From assembly GCF_900113765.1 (NCBI RefSeq), contig NZ_FOQO01000003.1:558001-622000 (forward strand): a stretch of DNA of 64,000 nt, written 5' to 3'. Each line of letters opens with the position of its first letter. The stretch's first letter is position 1. Under the pieces are notes generated by a model that did not search any database, was not told the origin of the DNA, and worked only from the letters and a program-made list of their open reading frames with translations. Both the position numbers and the translations under genes were made by a program. Positions 32,622-41,066 of this stretch are shown in pieces. The DNA comes from Parapedobacter indicus. GTDB lineage: Bacteria; Bacteroidota; Bacteroidia; Sphingobacteriales; Sphingobacteriaceae.

Positions 32622-34463
32622 TTATTCTACGGTGACCGATTTTGCCAGATTGCGGGGTTTATCCACATCAAGGTCCCGCTCCACTCCGATGTAATAGGCC
32701 AGCAATTGCAGCGGGATGACGGATAAGAGTGGTGCCACGATTTCATGCGCCTGGGGCACAACCATCACCGCCTCGGCTAGTTCGTTCACGGTTTCGTCGC
32801 CTTCGGAGACAACAGCCACCACCTTGCCTTTCCGGGCGTTGATTTCCTGGATATTGCTTACGATCTTTTCGTGGTATATATCTTTTGTTGCTACGAAAAC
32901 CACCGGAAGCTTTTCATCTACCAGCGCAATAGGGCCGTGCTTCATTTCGGCAGCAGGATACCCTTCGGCATGGATATAAGTAATTTCTTTCAGCTTCAGC
33001 GCACCTTCCAACGCAATGGGGAAGTTATACCCGCGGCCTAGGTAGAGAAAGTTGTCGGCATCCCTGTACCTCCGCGCAATGGCTTTGATGGCTTCCACCT
33101 GGTTGTCGAGGATCCACTCCACCTTGGCCGGAATTGCCTCAAGCTCATGCAGCAGGTGCTGGAACAGTGAATCGCCGATAGTTCCCCGCAACTGGGCCAG
33201 TTTCAACGCAAAAAGTTGCAGTACGGCCACCTGTGCGGTGAATGCCTTGGTGCTGGCTACGCCAATTTCCGGCCCGGCATGGGTATAGGCCCCCGCATCC
33301 GTGATGCGGGCAATGGAAGAGCCCACCACATTGACAATACCAAAAATAGCTGCTCCCTGTTTCTTGGCATTCTCAAGGGCTACCAACGTATCGGCCGTTT
33401 CGCCACTCTGAGATATCGCAATGATCACGTCCTGAGGCGATATAATGGGGTTACGGTAGCGAAATTCCGATGCATATTCGACCTCCACATTGAGGCGGCA
33501 CAACTCTTCGATGAGGTACTCGCCGATGAGCCCCGCATGCCAGCTGGTGCCGCACGCCACGATGACAATGCGATTGGCATTACGGAGTTTTTCTTCGATT
33601 TTATTTAGCCCACTCAGCGTAATGTAGCCCTGCTCGGCATTAAGTCTGCCACGTAACGAATCAAGAATGGTCTTGGGTTGTTCGTGGATTTCCTTAAGCA
33701 TGAAATGGTCGTAGTTGCCTTTCTCGATGGCCGCCAGTTCGAGATCGAGTTTTTGCACAAAAGGCGTGATGCGCTCGTTGCCCAGATTTTTCAAGATCAA
33801 CTCATCAGGCCTGACGATGGCCAGTTCGTAATCGTTGATGTAGACCACCTCTTTGGTGTAGGCCAGCATGGGCGAAGCATCCGATCCCAGAAAATGCTCT
33901 CCTTTTCCCACGCCGATCACCAGCGGACTCCCCTTCCGGGCGGCAATAATGGTATCGGGATGTTCGGTGTCGATCAGCAGAATCACATAGGCGCCGGTAA
34001 CCCGTTTGAGGGCTACGCGTACCGCTTCTTCCAACGAGCATTCGTTGTTACGTTTGATGTCTTCGATAAAGTTGAGCAGCACCTCCGAGTCCGTATCGCT
34101 GTTAAACGTATAGCCTTTGCTGACCAATTCATCTTTGAGCTGCGCATAATTTTCAATGATGCCATTGTGAATCATCGCGATATTACCCGATGCAGAGTAA
34201 TGGGGATGTGCATTGCGGTCGGACGGTTCGCCGTGGGTGGCCCACCGGGTATGGCCGATGCCGGTCGTGGAAGCAACCGGATGATCTCCGGCATATTCCT
34301 TGAGCGCAGCCACCTTCCCTTGTTTTTTGTAAACCGCTAGGTGATTTCCCAAATGCAACGCAACCCCCGCGCTGTCATATCCGCGATATTCCAATTTTTT
34401 CAATCCATCTATCAGGATCGGATAAGCTTGTTTCTGGCCGGTGTAGCCTACGATTCCACACAT
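32622..34463 (-). CDS. glmS: Glutamine--fructose-6-phosphate aminotransferase (isomerizing)
   Basis: 613 residues, the usual length for the family. The protein begins MCGIVGYTGQ, with Cys2 as the N-terminal nucleophile of the class II glutamine amidotransferase domain (1-240; RWATHGEPSDRNAHPH is the glutamine-site signature). Two SIS sugar-isomerase domains follow (about 290-425 and 460-600; ISQSGETADTLVAL, STKAFTAQ), ending in the conserved DKPRNLAKSVTVE. It converts fructose-6-phosphate and glutamine to glucosamine-6-phosphate for peptidoglycan and lipopolysaccharide. A promoter with a perfect TAnnTTTG box lies 34-41 nt upstream of the start codon. The DUF4954-like gene follows 4 nt downstream. 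I saw no glmS ribozyme in the short leader, as expected outside Firmicutes. Confidence 0.98.
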   Translation of the reverse strand: MCGIVGYTGQKQAYPILIDGLKKLEYRGYDSAGVALHLGNHLAVYKKQGKVAALKEYAGDHPVASTTGIGHTRWATHGEPSDRNAHPHYSASGNIAMIHNGIIENYAQLKDELVSKGYTFNSDTDSEVLLNFIEDIKRNNECSLEEAVRVALKRVTGAYVILLIDTEHPDTIIAARKGSPLVIGVGKGEHFLGSDASPMLAYTKEVVYINDYELAIVRPDELILKNLGNERITPFVQKLDLELAAIEKGNYDHFMLKEIHEQPKTILDSLRGRLNAEQGYITLSGLNKIEEKLRNANRIVIVACGTSWHAGLIGEYLIEELCRLNVEVEYASEFRYRNPIISPQDVIIAISQSGETADTLVALENAKKQGAAIFGIVNVVGSSIARITDAGAYTHAGPEIGVASTKAFTAQVAVLQLFALKLAQLRGTIGDSLFQHLLHELEAIPAKVEWILDNQVEAIKAIARRYRDADNFLYLGRGYNFPIALEGALKLKEITYIHAEGYPAAEMKHGPIALVDEKLPVVFVATKDIYHEKIVSNIQEINARKGKVVAVVSEGDETVNELAEAVMVVPQAHEIVAPLLSVIPLQLLAYYIGVERDLDVDKPRNLAKSVTVE

Positions 34464-34496
34464 AAGTTTCCAAGTTAGTTTTCGCTAGAGCGTCGG

Positions 34497-34524
34497 CAAA
34501 AATAGTGTTTTTAGTATTAATCAA
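34497..34524 (-). promoter_or_regulatory. glmS promoter
   Basis: On the minus strand TTG (34524-34522) is followed after 17 bp by TATTTTTG (34504-34497), an exact TAnnTTTG -7 box of Bacteroidota sigma-A promoters. Transcription would start near 34490, giving a leader of about 27 nt. The spacer is slightly short of the usual 19-21 bp. Confidence 0.55.
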
Positions 34525-34723
34525 TCGGTTGTTTTGCTTTTTTTTGCCAAGCGCTCTCCAGTCTCCAAACTATCAACAGCTATCGGAGCCAGCAAAATGA
34601 TATTGCATGTGCCCTTCAAGGGCTATTTTGCGTGCGACGCTTGTCACGGTGAGCACCATCGCTCAACAACTCCAGAGGTTAGATAAAGAATAGTAGGAAG
34701 ATTGCGTACACTACCCGCGTTGG

Positions 34724-35599
34724 TCAGTTTGTTATATTCAACAATTGCTTCCTGTATACTTTGGCACTCGCGCCGGTCAACAGTTTAAACTGCCGATTGA
34801 AATGGGAAATGTTATTGTAGCCGACCTCGTAACCGATTTCTGAAATATTCAACGCTTGGTTCAACAGGAGCTTACATGCCTGCGTGATTCGGATTTCGTT
34901 TAAAAACTGCGTGCAGGTCTTGTGCACCCTCGTCTTAAAATATCGGCAAAACGACGCTTTATTCATATCGATGATCGACGCAAGTTGATCCAGTGTAATC
35001 TCATGACGGTAATTCTCCATCATATAATCAATCACTTGGTTCAACCTCTCTGTCTCGAGTTTGCGGATATTTTTTGCGTAGAACGGTGTTGAAAGCAATT
35101 CGTATTCCTTGATTTTTGACAACGCATCCAATAGTTGGAGAAAATTAATCAATCGATCGAATCCCGAACTTAAGCATACCGCCTTCACCATCTGCGATAT
35201 CCTGGCATGATCTGTCCCCAGTATCGAAATCCCTTGTTGACCCAATTCGAACAATCGGGAAATATGATTGAGTTCCGGCAAGTCAAAAAAGCTATCGCCC
35301 AGTGCATCGGGAAGAAAATGGATCACGTACACGTCCACGTAAAATTCAGGGTTCCCCGCGTAGTATTCTTTGTCGTTTTTCCAAACATGGGGCAAGTTCG
35401 AACTGATGAACACCAAGTCGCCGTCTTCAAAGCGCGCAACATTGTCGCCCATTACCCGCAAGCCCCGGCTTTTCTCCACAAAAATGATTTCATGCTCCGG
35501 ATGGTAATGCAACGGGTAATCCATATAGGGAGTAATCTCTCTTTTTACCGCAAATGAATAAAATAAATTGGGTGAGATCTTTTCCAGCTTTGGCTTCAT
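34724..35599 (-). CDS. AraC-family transcriptional regulator, cupin sensor type
   Basis: 291 residues. The N-terminal half is a cupin-like sensor (LHYHPEHEIIFVEKSRG near 27-43, FEDGDLVFISSNLPHVW near 57-73). The C-terminal 100 residues (about 190-287) hold two helix-turn-helix motifs, the second with the AraC signature ISEIGYEVGYNNISHFNRQF. Proteins of this type bind a sugar and activate a nearby catabolic operon. The gene is divergent from the sugar porter gene at 35797 and separated from it by 197 bp, so it is the likely local regulator of the downstream cluster. Its own -7 box lies at 35646-35653. No signal peptide; cytoplasmic. Confidence 0.92.
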   Translation of the reverse strand: MKPKLEKISPNLFYSFAVKREITPYMDYPLHYHPEHEIIFVEKSRGLRVMGDNVARFEDGDLVFISSNLPHVWKNDKEYYAGNPEFYVDVYVIHFLPDALGDSFFDLPELNHISRLFELGQQGISILGTDHARISQMVKAVCLSSGFDRLINFLQLLDALSKIKEYELLSTPFYAKNIRKLETERLNQVIDYMMENYRHEITLDQLASIIDMNKASFCRYFKTRVHKTCTQFLNEIRITQACKLLLNQALNISEIGYEVGYNNISHFNRQFKLLTGASAKVYRKQLLNITN

Positions 35600-35645
35600 A
35601 CTGCGCTTCTATTACACACATCAATCATTTTTACCCCATAATATG

Positions 35646-35653
35646 CAAACATA
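35646..35653 (-). promoter_or_regulatory. -7 box of the AraC-type gene
   Basis: The reverse complement is TATGTTTG, an exact TAnnTTTG match, 46 nt upstream of the start codon. I found no convincing TTG -33 element at the usual distance, which would fit a promoter that needs an activator. Confidence 0.45.
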
Positions 35654-35701
35654 GTGTCTTTTTTTGAAAACCTCGTCGTTTTTCTGTGATCGATGTGCGT
35701 C

Positions 35702-35709
35702 TACCTTTG
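35702..35709 (+). promoter_or_regulatory. -7 box of the sugar-utilisation cluster
   Basis: TACCTTTG is an exact TAnnTTTG match, 87 nt upstream of the sugar porter start codon, in the divergent region shared with the AraC-type gene. A good -33 TTG is missing, so the promoter is probably activator-dependent, consistent with control by the AraC protein. Confidence 0.5.
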
Positions 35710-35796
35710 CTGTATACAGTAACCAATAATAGGCAAAGTCATAAATTGATTAGCGGAGGCGTAGACAGCTGACAACATTGGATTAATTTTATCGCC

Positions 35797-37158
35797 ATGA
35801 TGAAAATTAACATATTCTACATTGCCAAAATAGCCGTTGTAGCTTCCGTTGGCGGATTTCTCTTCGGATTTGACCTTGTCATCATTGCCGGCGCCCTTCC
35901 TTTTTTGAAAACCGAGTTCCAGTTATCCGAAGCGATGCAGGGATTCGCCGTCAGCAGTGCGATTTTGGGTTGTGTTATCGGGCCTATCGGTGGTCTGTGG
36001 TTCACCGATCGATGGGGCCGTAAGAAAACGATGATGTTTTCCGGTGTGCTGTTTATGGTATCATCCGTCGGCTGTGCGATCGCATGGGGATTGTGGGATT
36101 TCTCTTTTTATCGGTTTCTGGGGGGATTGGGCATTGGTTTAGCGATGATTTCCTCGCCAATCTATATCGCCGAATTGGCTCCCACCCACCTTCGGGGCAT
36201 ATTGGTCAATGTCAATCAATTATCCAACGTGATCGGCATCAACATGGCCGTAATTTCGTGTTACCTTTTCTCTTTTGACGGATGGGGCTGGCGGTGGATG
36301 ATGGCATCGGAAGTCATACCCACAGGGATCCTGATACTCGGTTTGTTGGTCATTCCCGAAAGCCCGAGGTGGCTGGTGCTAAAAGGTCAGATCAACGCAG
36401 CCGATCGTATTCTTACCAGGATCTATGATAAAGAAATGGCGGCTGCGGAGGTACAGCGTATCAAAGCCAGCAATCAAATGGCGCACGAGAGCAGTTTTAA
36501 AACGCTTCTATCCCCCGGAATTAAAGCAGCGCTGATCATCGCCATCTTACTCATGGTGTTGCAGCAAATCAACGGTGTCAATATGCTGCTTCTCTACGCT
36601 CCCAGCATCCTGATGGATGCCGGTGTCAGCATGGGTTCCCATGCCATATTGAGTTCACTCCCGGTATATGGTTTTATCCTGGTGTGTACGCTGTTGTCCT
36701 TTCCGCTCATTCGCAAATTCAATCGGCGCACGCTGCTCGTAAGCAGTGTATCCTTCATGGCGATTGGGCATATTGTCATGGCCATCAACTTTCAGCAAGG
36801 GTGGCCGCCCCTCTTCGCCCTGTTCCCGATGTTGATCGGTGCCGGTGCATTTACGCTCGGATTAGCGCCGCTGGGCTGGATCATTCTTTCTGAAATTTTT
36901 CCCAATCACATCCGCGGAAAGGCCACTGCGGTCGTGTGTATCTTTCTCTACCTGGCGTCTTTTGTTACCGCGCAATTTTTTCCGGTGCTTACGCAATGGT
37001 TTATCACAACCAACGGTAATCCCGCCGGTGTATACTGGATCTTTGCCAGTATCTGCACTGCTGGAGCACTTTTCTGCTGGTTCAAGGTACCCGAAACCAA
37101 AGGGCTTAGCCTAGAGAAAATCGGCGAGTTTTGGCAAAACAACATTCGAAACAAATAA
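35797..37158 (+). CDS. MFS sugar porter
   Basis: 453 residues with about 12 hydrophobic segments. Sugar porter signatures are clear: GGFLFGFDLVIIAGALPFL in helix 1, DRWGRKK in loop 2-3, PESPRWLVLKGQ in the central loop, QQINGVNMLLLYAPSI in helix 7 and PETKGLSLEKI at the C-terminus. It should import a monosaccharide or polyol across the inner membrane by proton symport. It is the first gene of the plus-strand cluster and lies 21 nt before the isomerase-like gene. Two start codons are adjacent (35797 and 35800); either is possible. The co-encoded isomerase and kinase suggest the imported compound is a free sugar. Confidence 0.95.
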   Translation: MMKINIFYIAKIAVVASVGGFLFGFDLVIIAGALPFLKTEFQLSEAMQGFAVSSAILGCVIGPIGGLWFTDRWGRKKTMMFSGVLFMVSSVGCAIAWGLWDFSFYRFLGGLGIGLAMISSPIYIAELAPTHLRGILVNVNQLSNVIGINMAVISCYLFSFDGWGWRWMMASEVIPTGILILGLLVIPESPRWLVLKGQINAADRILTRIYDKEMAAAEVQRIKASNQMAHESSFKTLLSPGIKAALIIAILLMVLQQINGVNMLLLYAPSILMDAGVSMGSHAILSSLPVYGFILVCTLLSFPLIRKFNRRTLLVSSVSFMAIGHIVMAINFQQGWPPLFALFPMLIGAGAFTLGLAPLGWIILSEIFPNHIRGKATAVVCIFLYLASFVTAQFFPVLTQWFITTNGNPAGVYWIFASICTAGALFCWFKVPETKGLSLEKIGEFWQNNIRNK

Positions 37159-37179
37159 TATCCTATCAAGTATCCGATA

Positions 37180-38556
37180 ATGAATCAAACAGAAAAGAAG
37201 ATTGCTTTTGTACCTTTTGGCGAAATAAACTCACCCAGGGAACTGATTGCGCAAATGGCCGCAGCGGCTCTGGAAGAAGTGAAAGGACTGGGGTATGCGG
37301 TGGTATCCACCGACCTCGTGACCGATGATGAAGCGGGCACAGACGTCGCCCGAGCGTTGCACGACCTCGATGGCCAGTCGTTCGATGCGCTGATTGTCTG
37401 CCTCACCGGTTGGATCCCTTCCCATGCGGTTATCTCCATTACCGATCCGCATCGGCAGGTTCCCATGGTGTTGTGGGGATTGGCCGGAAAGCGGACGAAC
37501 GGGCATATCGTAACCACCGCCGCACAAGCGGGCACCTCAGCGCTGCGGAAAGTTTTTGCGGACCTGGGGTATCGATTCACCTATTTATATAACATCATAG
37601 ACAATCCGTCACCCTTGGAGAAAATCGACAGTTTCATCCAGGCTGCATTCGCCCAAAAAGCGCTTCGGTCCACGAAAATTGGCATGGTCGGCTTCCGGGA
37701 TATGCGGCTTTATAACACGCTATACGAGGGCGTATCCCTAAAGAGCAAACTGGGTATCGAGGTCGAGTTTGTCGAAATGCTCGAGGTCGTAAAAGCCAGC
37801 GAGCGCGTGGAAGCGTCTGCTGTAACGGCAGTACTCAACACCATCCAAACAGCCTGGAATTTTCAGGGCACGGTTGACCGACAATTTCTGGAGCAAGGCA
37901 TCGCTTATTACCTCGCCATCCGGAAAATAGCCCTCGAAAAAGGGTTGGATGCGATTTCGCTCAAAGATGTGGACGGCATGAAAAAATTACTAAGCTATCC
38001 GCCTGCCGTCGTATTCATGCTATTGGCGGATGAAGCAGGTCTATGCACCATTCCGGAAAACGACGTAATGGGCGCAGTAACCCAGCTGATTGTCAAGCAG
38101 CTGACCGGACAAAGTGCCGCTTATCTTGAGTTCTATGAATATTTTGAAGACAGCGTATTAATGGGCGTGCCGGACTATGTTCCCGCCGAAGTTGTACAGG
38201 AACGAGTAAACGTATTGCCGGCGGCATTTGGTCAAATCAGCGGGGGCTTGCTTAACGTTTCTTCCATGCGGGAAGGCAGGCTGACCATTGCCCGGCTTTC
38301 CAACACCGGGACAGCGTATACCATGCATATCGCGACGGGGGAAGGGCACTTGTGTTCCTGGGAGGAAGCCGGGTGGACACAACCGGCTCCCCAATTACCA
38401 AGCTTGCTGATTAAGCTGGATACAAAAACGGAACAATTTGTCCAACAGATATCCGGCCAGCACTACATTTTGGCCTATGGCGACTGTACATCGCTTTTGG
38501 TTGATTTCTGCCGCCTGAACGACATCGAAATTATTTTGCATCACGCCGCCAACTGA
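37180..38556 (+). CDS. L-fucose/L-arabinose isomerase-like protein
   Basis: 458 residues. The overall plan, with an N-terminal alpha/beta domain (IAFVPFGEINSPRELIAQM, FDALIVCLTGWIPSHAV), a middle domain (KIGMVGFRDMRLYNTLYEG) and a C-terminal beta-rich part (GRLTIARLSNTGTAYTMHIA), is that of the FucI/AraA superfamily in its short Bacteroidota form. Those enzymes interconvert aldoses and ketoses using Mn(2+) held by Glu, Asp and His. The acidic residues around KDVDGMKKLLSYPP and CTIPENDVMG are candidates, but I cannot assign the metal site with certainty. It lies between the sugar porter and the PfkB kinase (12 nt gap), which fits an import-isomerise-phosphorylate route. Substrate unknown. Confidence 0.8.
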   Translation: MNQTEKKIAFVPFGEINSPRELIAQMAAAALEEVKGLGYAVVSTDLVTDDEAGTDVARALHDLDGQSFDALIVCLTGWIPSHAVISITDPHRQVPMVLWGLAGKRTNGHIVTTAAQAGTSALRKVFADLGYRFTYLYNIIDNPSPLEKIDSFIQAAFAQKALRSTKIGMVGFRDMRLYNTLYEGVSLKSKLGIEVEFVEMLEVVKASERVEASAVTAVLNTIQTAWNFQGTVDRQFLEQGIAYYLAIRKIALEKGLDAISLKDVDGMKKLLSYPPAVVFMLLADEAGLCTIPENDVMGAVTQLIVKQLTGQSAAYLEFYEYFEDSVLMGVPDYVPAEVVQERVNVLPAAFGQISGGLLNVSSMREGRLTIARLSNTGTAYTMHIATGEGHLCSWEEAGWTQPAPQLPSLLIKLDTKTEQFVQQISGQHYILAYGDCTSLLVDFCRLNDIEIILHHAAN

Positions 38557-38568
38557 CCGTAGCTTAGA

Positions 38569-39660
38569 ATGGATAAGACAGTTGATATTTTCGTCTGCGG
38601 GTACTTATGCGTTGATCTGACGCCGGCTTTTAAAACGGAGGTCACCTTCCAGCCCGGCACCCTCACGGAGCTCAATGGAATGACCTTTTCGCTGGGTGGC
38701 GCCGTAGGCAATACCGGATTGGTTCTACATCGGTTTGGCAAAAAGGTGCTATTAAACAGTCTCATTGGAGATGACCATCTGGGTCGTTACATCTCGGATT
38801 GCCTGGATGAATATGGCGTGGCAAACAGCATCCAGAAAACCACCCATGCCGGAACGGCCTTCGGGATTGTGCTGGCCCCACCCGCCATCGATCGTCTATT
38901 TCTCGAATATCCGGGAAGCAGCCGATTCTTTGACCTGGCACGTGTCGACATCGAGAATGTGAAATCCAGTAAATTACTACATTTCGGTTACCTGCCCTTG
39001 TTGCAACATTTCTTCCATGCGAAGGGCGAGCAATTGGTCGAACTGTTTCAGCAAGCTAAGCGAAGTGGAACGGTCACTTCCATGGATCTGAGTTTACCCG
39101 ATCCGACCGGTGAGACACAGGAAATTGACTGGCATGAAATTCTGACGCGCGTCTTGCCCTATACGGATATCCTGCTTCCCAGCATTGAAGAAATCCTATA
39201 CATGACGATGCCGGATGTATATCGTGAACTATGTGAAAAACACGGAGAAGCACAGGTATTGGATCGGGTTTCGCCAGAGACGATACAAAGCGTAGGCCGG
39301 ATGCTTCTGCGCTACGGCGTCAAAATCGTGTTGATTAAAATGGCTCACCGCGGTGCCTATCTGTTCACAGGCAATCTCACGGACGAAAAAAATGGACTCC
39401 TGGAATTGGATACCGAACAATGGAGTAATCTCACCCTGTACTGCCCCGCCTATGCGGCAGATAGGCAACGGATAACCAATGCTTCCGGTGCGGGTGATAC
39501 GGCGGTCGCAGCCTTTCTAGCTGCGCTTCTCGAAGGTGTTACGCCACAAATGGCTGTGAAGTTAAGCACCGCGGCGGGAAGAGAAAGCTTGTACTGTAAC
39601 GACCTGTATACGGAACTGCCCGATTGGGAAGATATTTATCATTTAGCAATAACTAATTAA
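38569..39660 (+). CDS. PfkB-family carbohydrate kinase
   Basis: 363 residues of the ribokinase/PfkB fold. The N-terminus has the substrate-binding strand and Gly-rich turn (VCGYLCVDLTP; FSLGGAVGNTGLVLHRFG near 40-60). The C-terminus has the anion-hole and catalytic-base motif NASGAGDTAVAAFLAALLEG (near 304), with Asp in GAGD as base. It probably phosphorylates the ketose made by the preceding isomerase, using ATP. The length is somewhat above the 300-330 typical of the family, with the extra residues mainly around 205-245. It is 7 nt upstream of the aminotransferase gene. Cytoplasmic. Confidence 0.92.
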   Translation: MDKTVDIFVCGYLCVDLTPAFKTEVTFQPGTLTELNGMTFSLGGAVGNTGLVLHRFGKKVLLNSLIGDDHLGRYISDCLDEYGVANSIQKTTHAGTAFGIVLAPPAIDRLFLEYPGSSRFFDLARVDIENVKSSKLLHFGYLPLLQHFFHAKGEQLVELFQQAKRSGTVTSMDLSLPDPTGETQEIDWHEILTRVLPYTDILLPSIEEILYMTMPDVYRELCEKHGEAQVLDRVSPETIQSVGRMLLRYGVKIVLIKMAHRGAYLFTGNLTDEKNGLLELDTEQWSNLTLYCPAYAADRQRITNASGAGDTAVAAFLAALLEGVTPQMAVKLSTAAGRESLYCNDLYTELPDWEDIYHLAITN

Positions 39661-39667
39661 TGTAATC

Positions 39668-41056
39668 ATGGAAATCCTAACAGCGACTAATAAGGATTGG
39701 TGGAAAGCCAGCGCAGACCAACTGCCGCAGATCATCCACGAACCACCGGGCCCGGTGTCTAAGCAGATGCATGCCAACACCGAAAAATACATGCGCGGAC
39801 TCAGCGGACAGGTGAAATTGTTTCCGGTATGTTTTGAAGAGGGGCATGGTATTTCGCTTACCGATTCCGACGGCAATCGCTACCTCGACTTTTCGTCGGG
39901 TATCTACGTAACCTCGCTGGGTCATTGCCACCCAAAAATTTCATCGGCTATTTCGCATTGGGCGAACCGGCTGATGAACATGCACGATTTTACCACGCCG
40001 GTAAAAGAAAAGCTGCTGGAAAAATTGGTGGGGGTCTTACCCGCCGGACTGAACTCCGTGCAGCTCTTCAGCGATGGCGCTACCGCCGTTGAGGCGGGCA
40101 TACGGGCCGCACGTGCCATCACGGGCAAACACGAGTTCATTTCCTGTTTCCGCGATTTCCATGGCAAAACCATGGCCGCTGTCAGCTGTGGCCAAATGAT
40201 CCGTGGCGATGTTCACAGCTATGGGCCTACCCGGGCTCCCGGTTTCTATATGGTTCCCCGTCCGGATCCCTATCGGCCCCTTTGGACAAAACCCGACGGC
40301 ACACTGGATACCGATGCCTACATCCGGTTTTATGAACAGTTCATCCAGGAATCTACCGTGGGAAATCTGGCTGCATTTGTCCTGGAACCCGCGCAGGGAT
40401 GGGCTGGCTCCATCTTCCCGCCGGATGACTTCTTTCCGAAGCTGCGAGCCCTTTGCGATCAGAAAGGTGTCTTGCTGTTTGACGACGAAGTGCTGGCCGG
40501 CATGGGCCGTACCGGCGAATGGCTTACCCTCAATCACTGGGACGTGGTGCCCGACATCGTGACCTTTGGTAAGTCCTTTGGCAATGGGTTTCCGGTTACC
40601 GCCCTGGTAGTCAAAGAAGAATACGCCGAAGCCCTCGACAAAATATCCGGCTCTTCGAGCTATGGGGGCAATCCGATGGCCTGCGCCGCGGCCCTGGCTT
40701 CGCTGGAGGTCATCGAGGAAGAAAACTTGTTGGAAAATGCCAGGCACGTCGGCGAGAAGATGATGGCAAGGATGCGACGGATGAAGGACAGCCACCCCAT
40801 CATCGGAGACGTAAAAGGCAAGGGCTTCTTGCTGGGGATCGAGCTAGTGAAAGACAAACAGACCAAAGAGCCCTTTGACAAAGCGGGGCAATTGGTCTAC
40901 CAGAAAGCATTCCGCAAGGGGCTGGCCTGGATTCCGGCGGGCCATATCCTGCGCATGTCGCCCCCCTTGATCATGGATGAGCACTTCGCCATGCTGGGAC
41001 TGGATATCATTGAAGAATCGATATACGAGGTTGAGAAAGAATTCGGATACCATTAA
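39668..41056 (+). CDS. Class III PLP-dependent aminotransferase
   Basis: 462 residues. Class III (ornithine/4-aminobutyrate-type) signatures: LFSDGATAVEAGIRAARAIT near 125, LFDDEVLAGMGRTGEW near 275 with the Asp that holds the PLP ring nitrogen, and TFGKSFGNGFPV near 298 with the Schiff-base Lys. SSYGGNPMACAAAL forms the phosphate site. It should transfer an amino group from an omega-amine, amino sugar or dialkylglycine-like substrate to an oxo-acid. In this cluster (porter, isomerase, kinase, ceramidase-like amidase, SusCD) it may remove nitrogen from an aminated sugar or aminopolyol; that substrate guess is inference. It lies 7 nt after the kinase and 10 nt before the next gene. Confidence 0.92.
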   Translation: MEILTATNKDWWKASADQLPQIIHEPPGPVSKQMHANTEKYMRGLSGQVKLFPVCFEEGHGISLTDSDGNRYLDFSSGIYVTSLGHCHPKISSAISHWANRLMNMHDFTTPVKEKLLEKLVGVLPAGLNSVQLFSDGATAVEAGIRAARAITGKHEFISCFRDFHGKTMAAVSCGQMIRGDVHSYGPTRAPGFYMVPRPDPYRPLWTKPDGTLDTDAYIRFYEQFIQESTVGNLAAFVLEPAQGWAGSIFPPDDFFPKLRALCDQKGVLLFDDEVLAGMGRTGEWLTLNHWDVVPDIVTFGKSFGNGFPVTALVVKEEYAEALDKISGSSSYGGNPMACAAALASLEVIEEENLLENARHVGEKMMARMRRMKDSHPIIGDVKGKGFLLGIELVKDKQTKEPFDKAGQLVYQKAFRKGLAWIPAGHILRMSPPLIMDEHFAMLGLDIIEESIYEVEKEFGYH

Positions 41057-41066
41057 ATCGCAAAAA

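Noticed and set aside
34464..34723. glmS ribozyme or riboswitch
   Set aside because: The predicted leader is about 27 nt, too short, and this element is not expected in Bacteroidota.
40977..41066. Extended start for the ceramidase-like gene
   Set aside because: It would overlap the aminotransferase by 80 bp, and the family-conserved start GWASSDITPEG follows the ATG at 41067.
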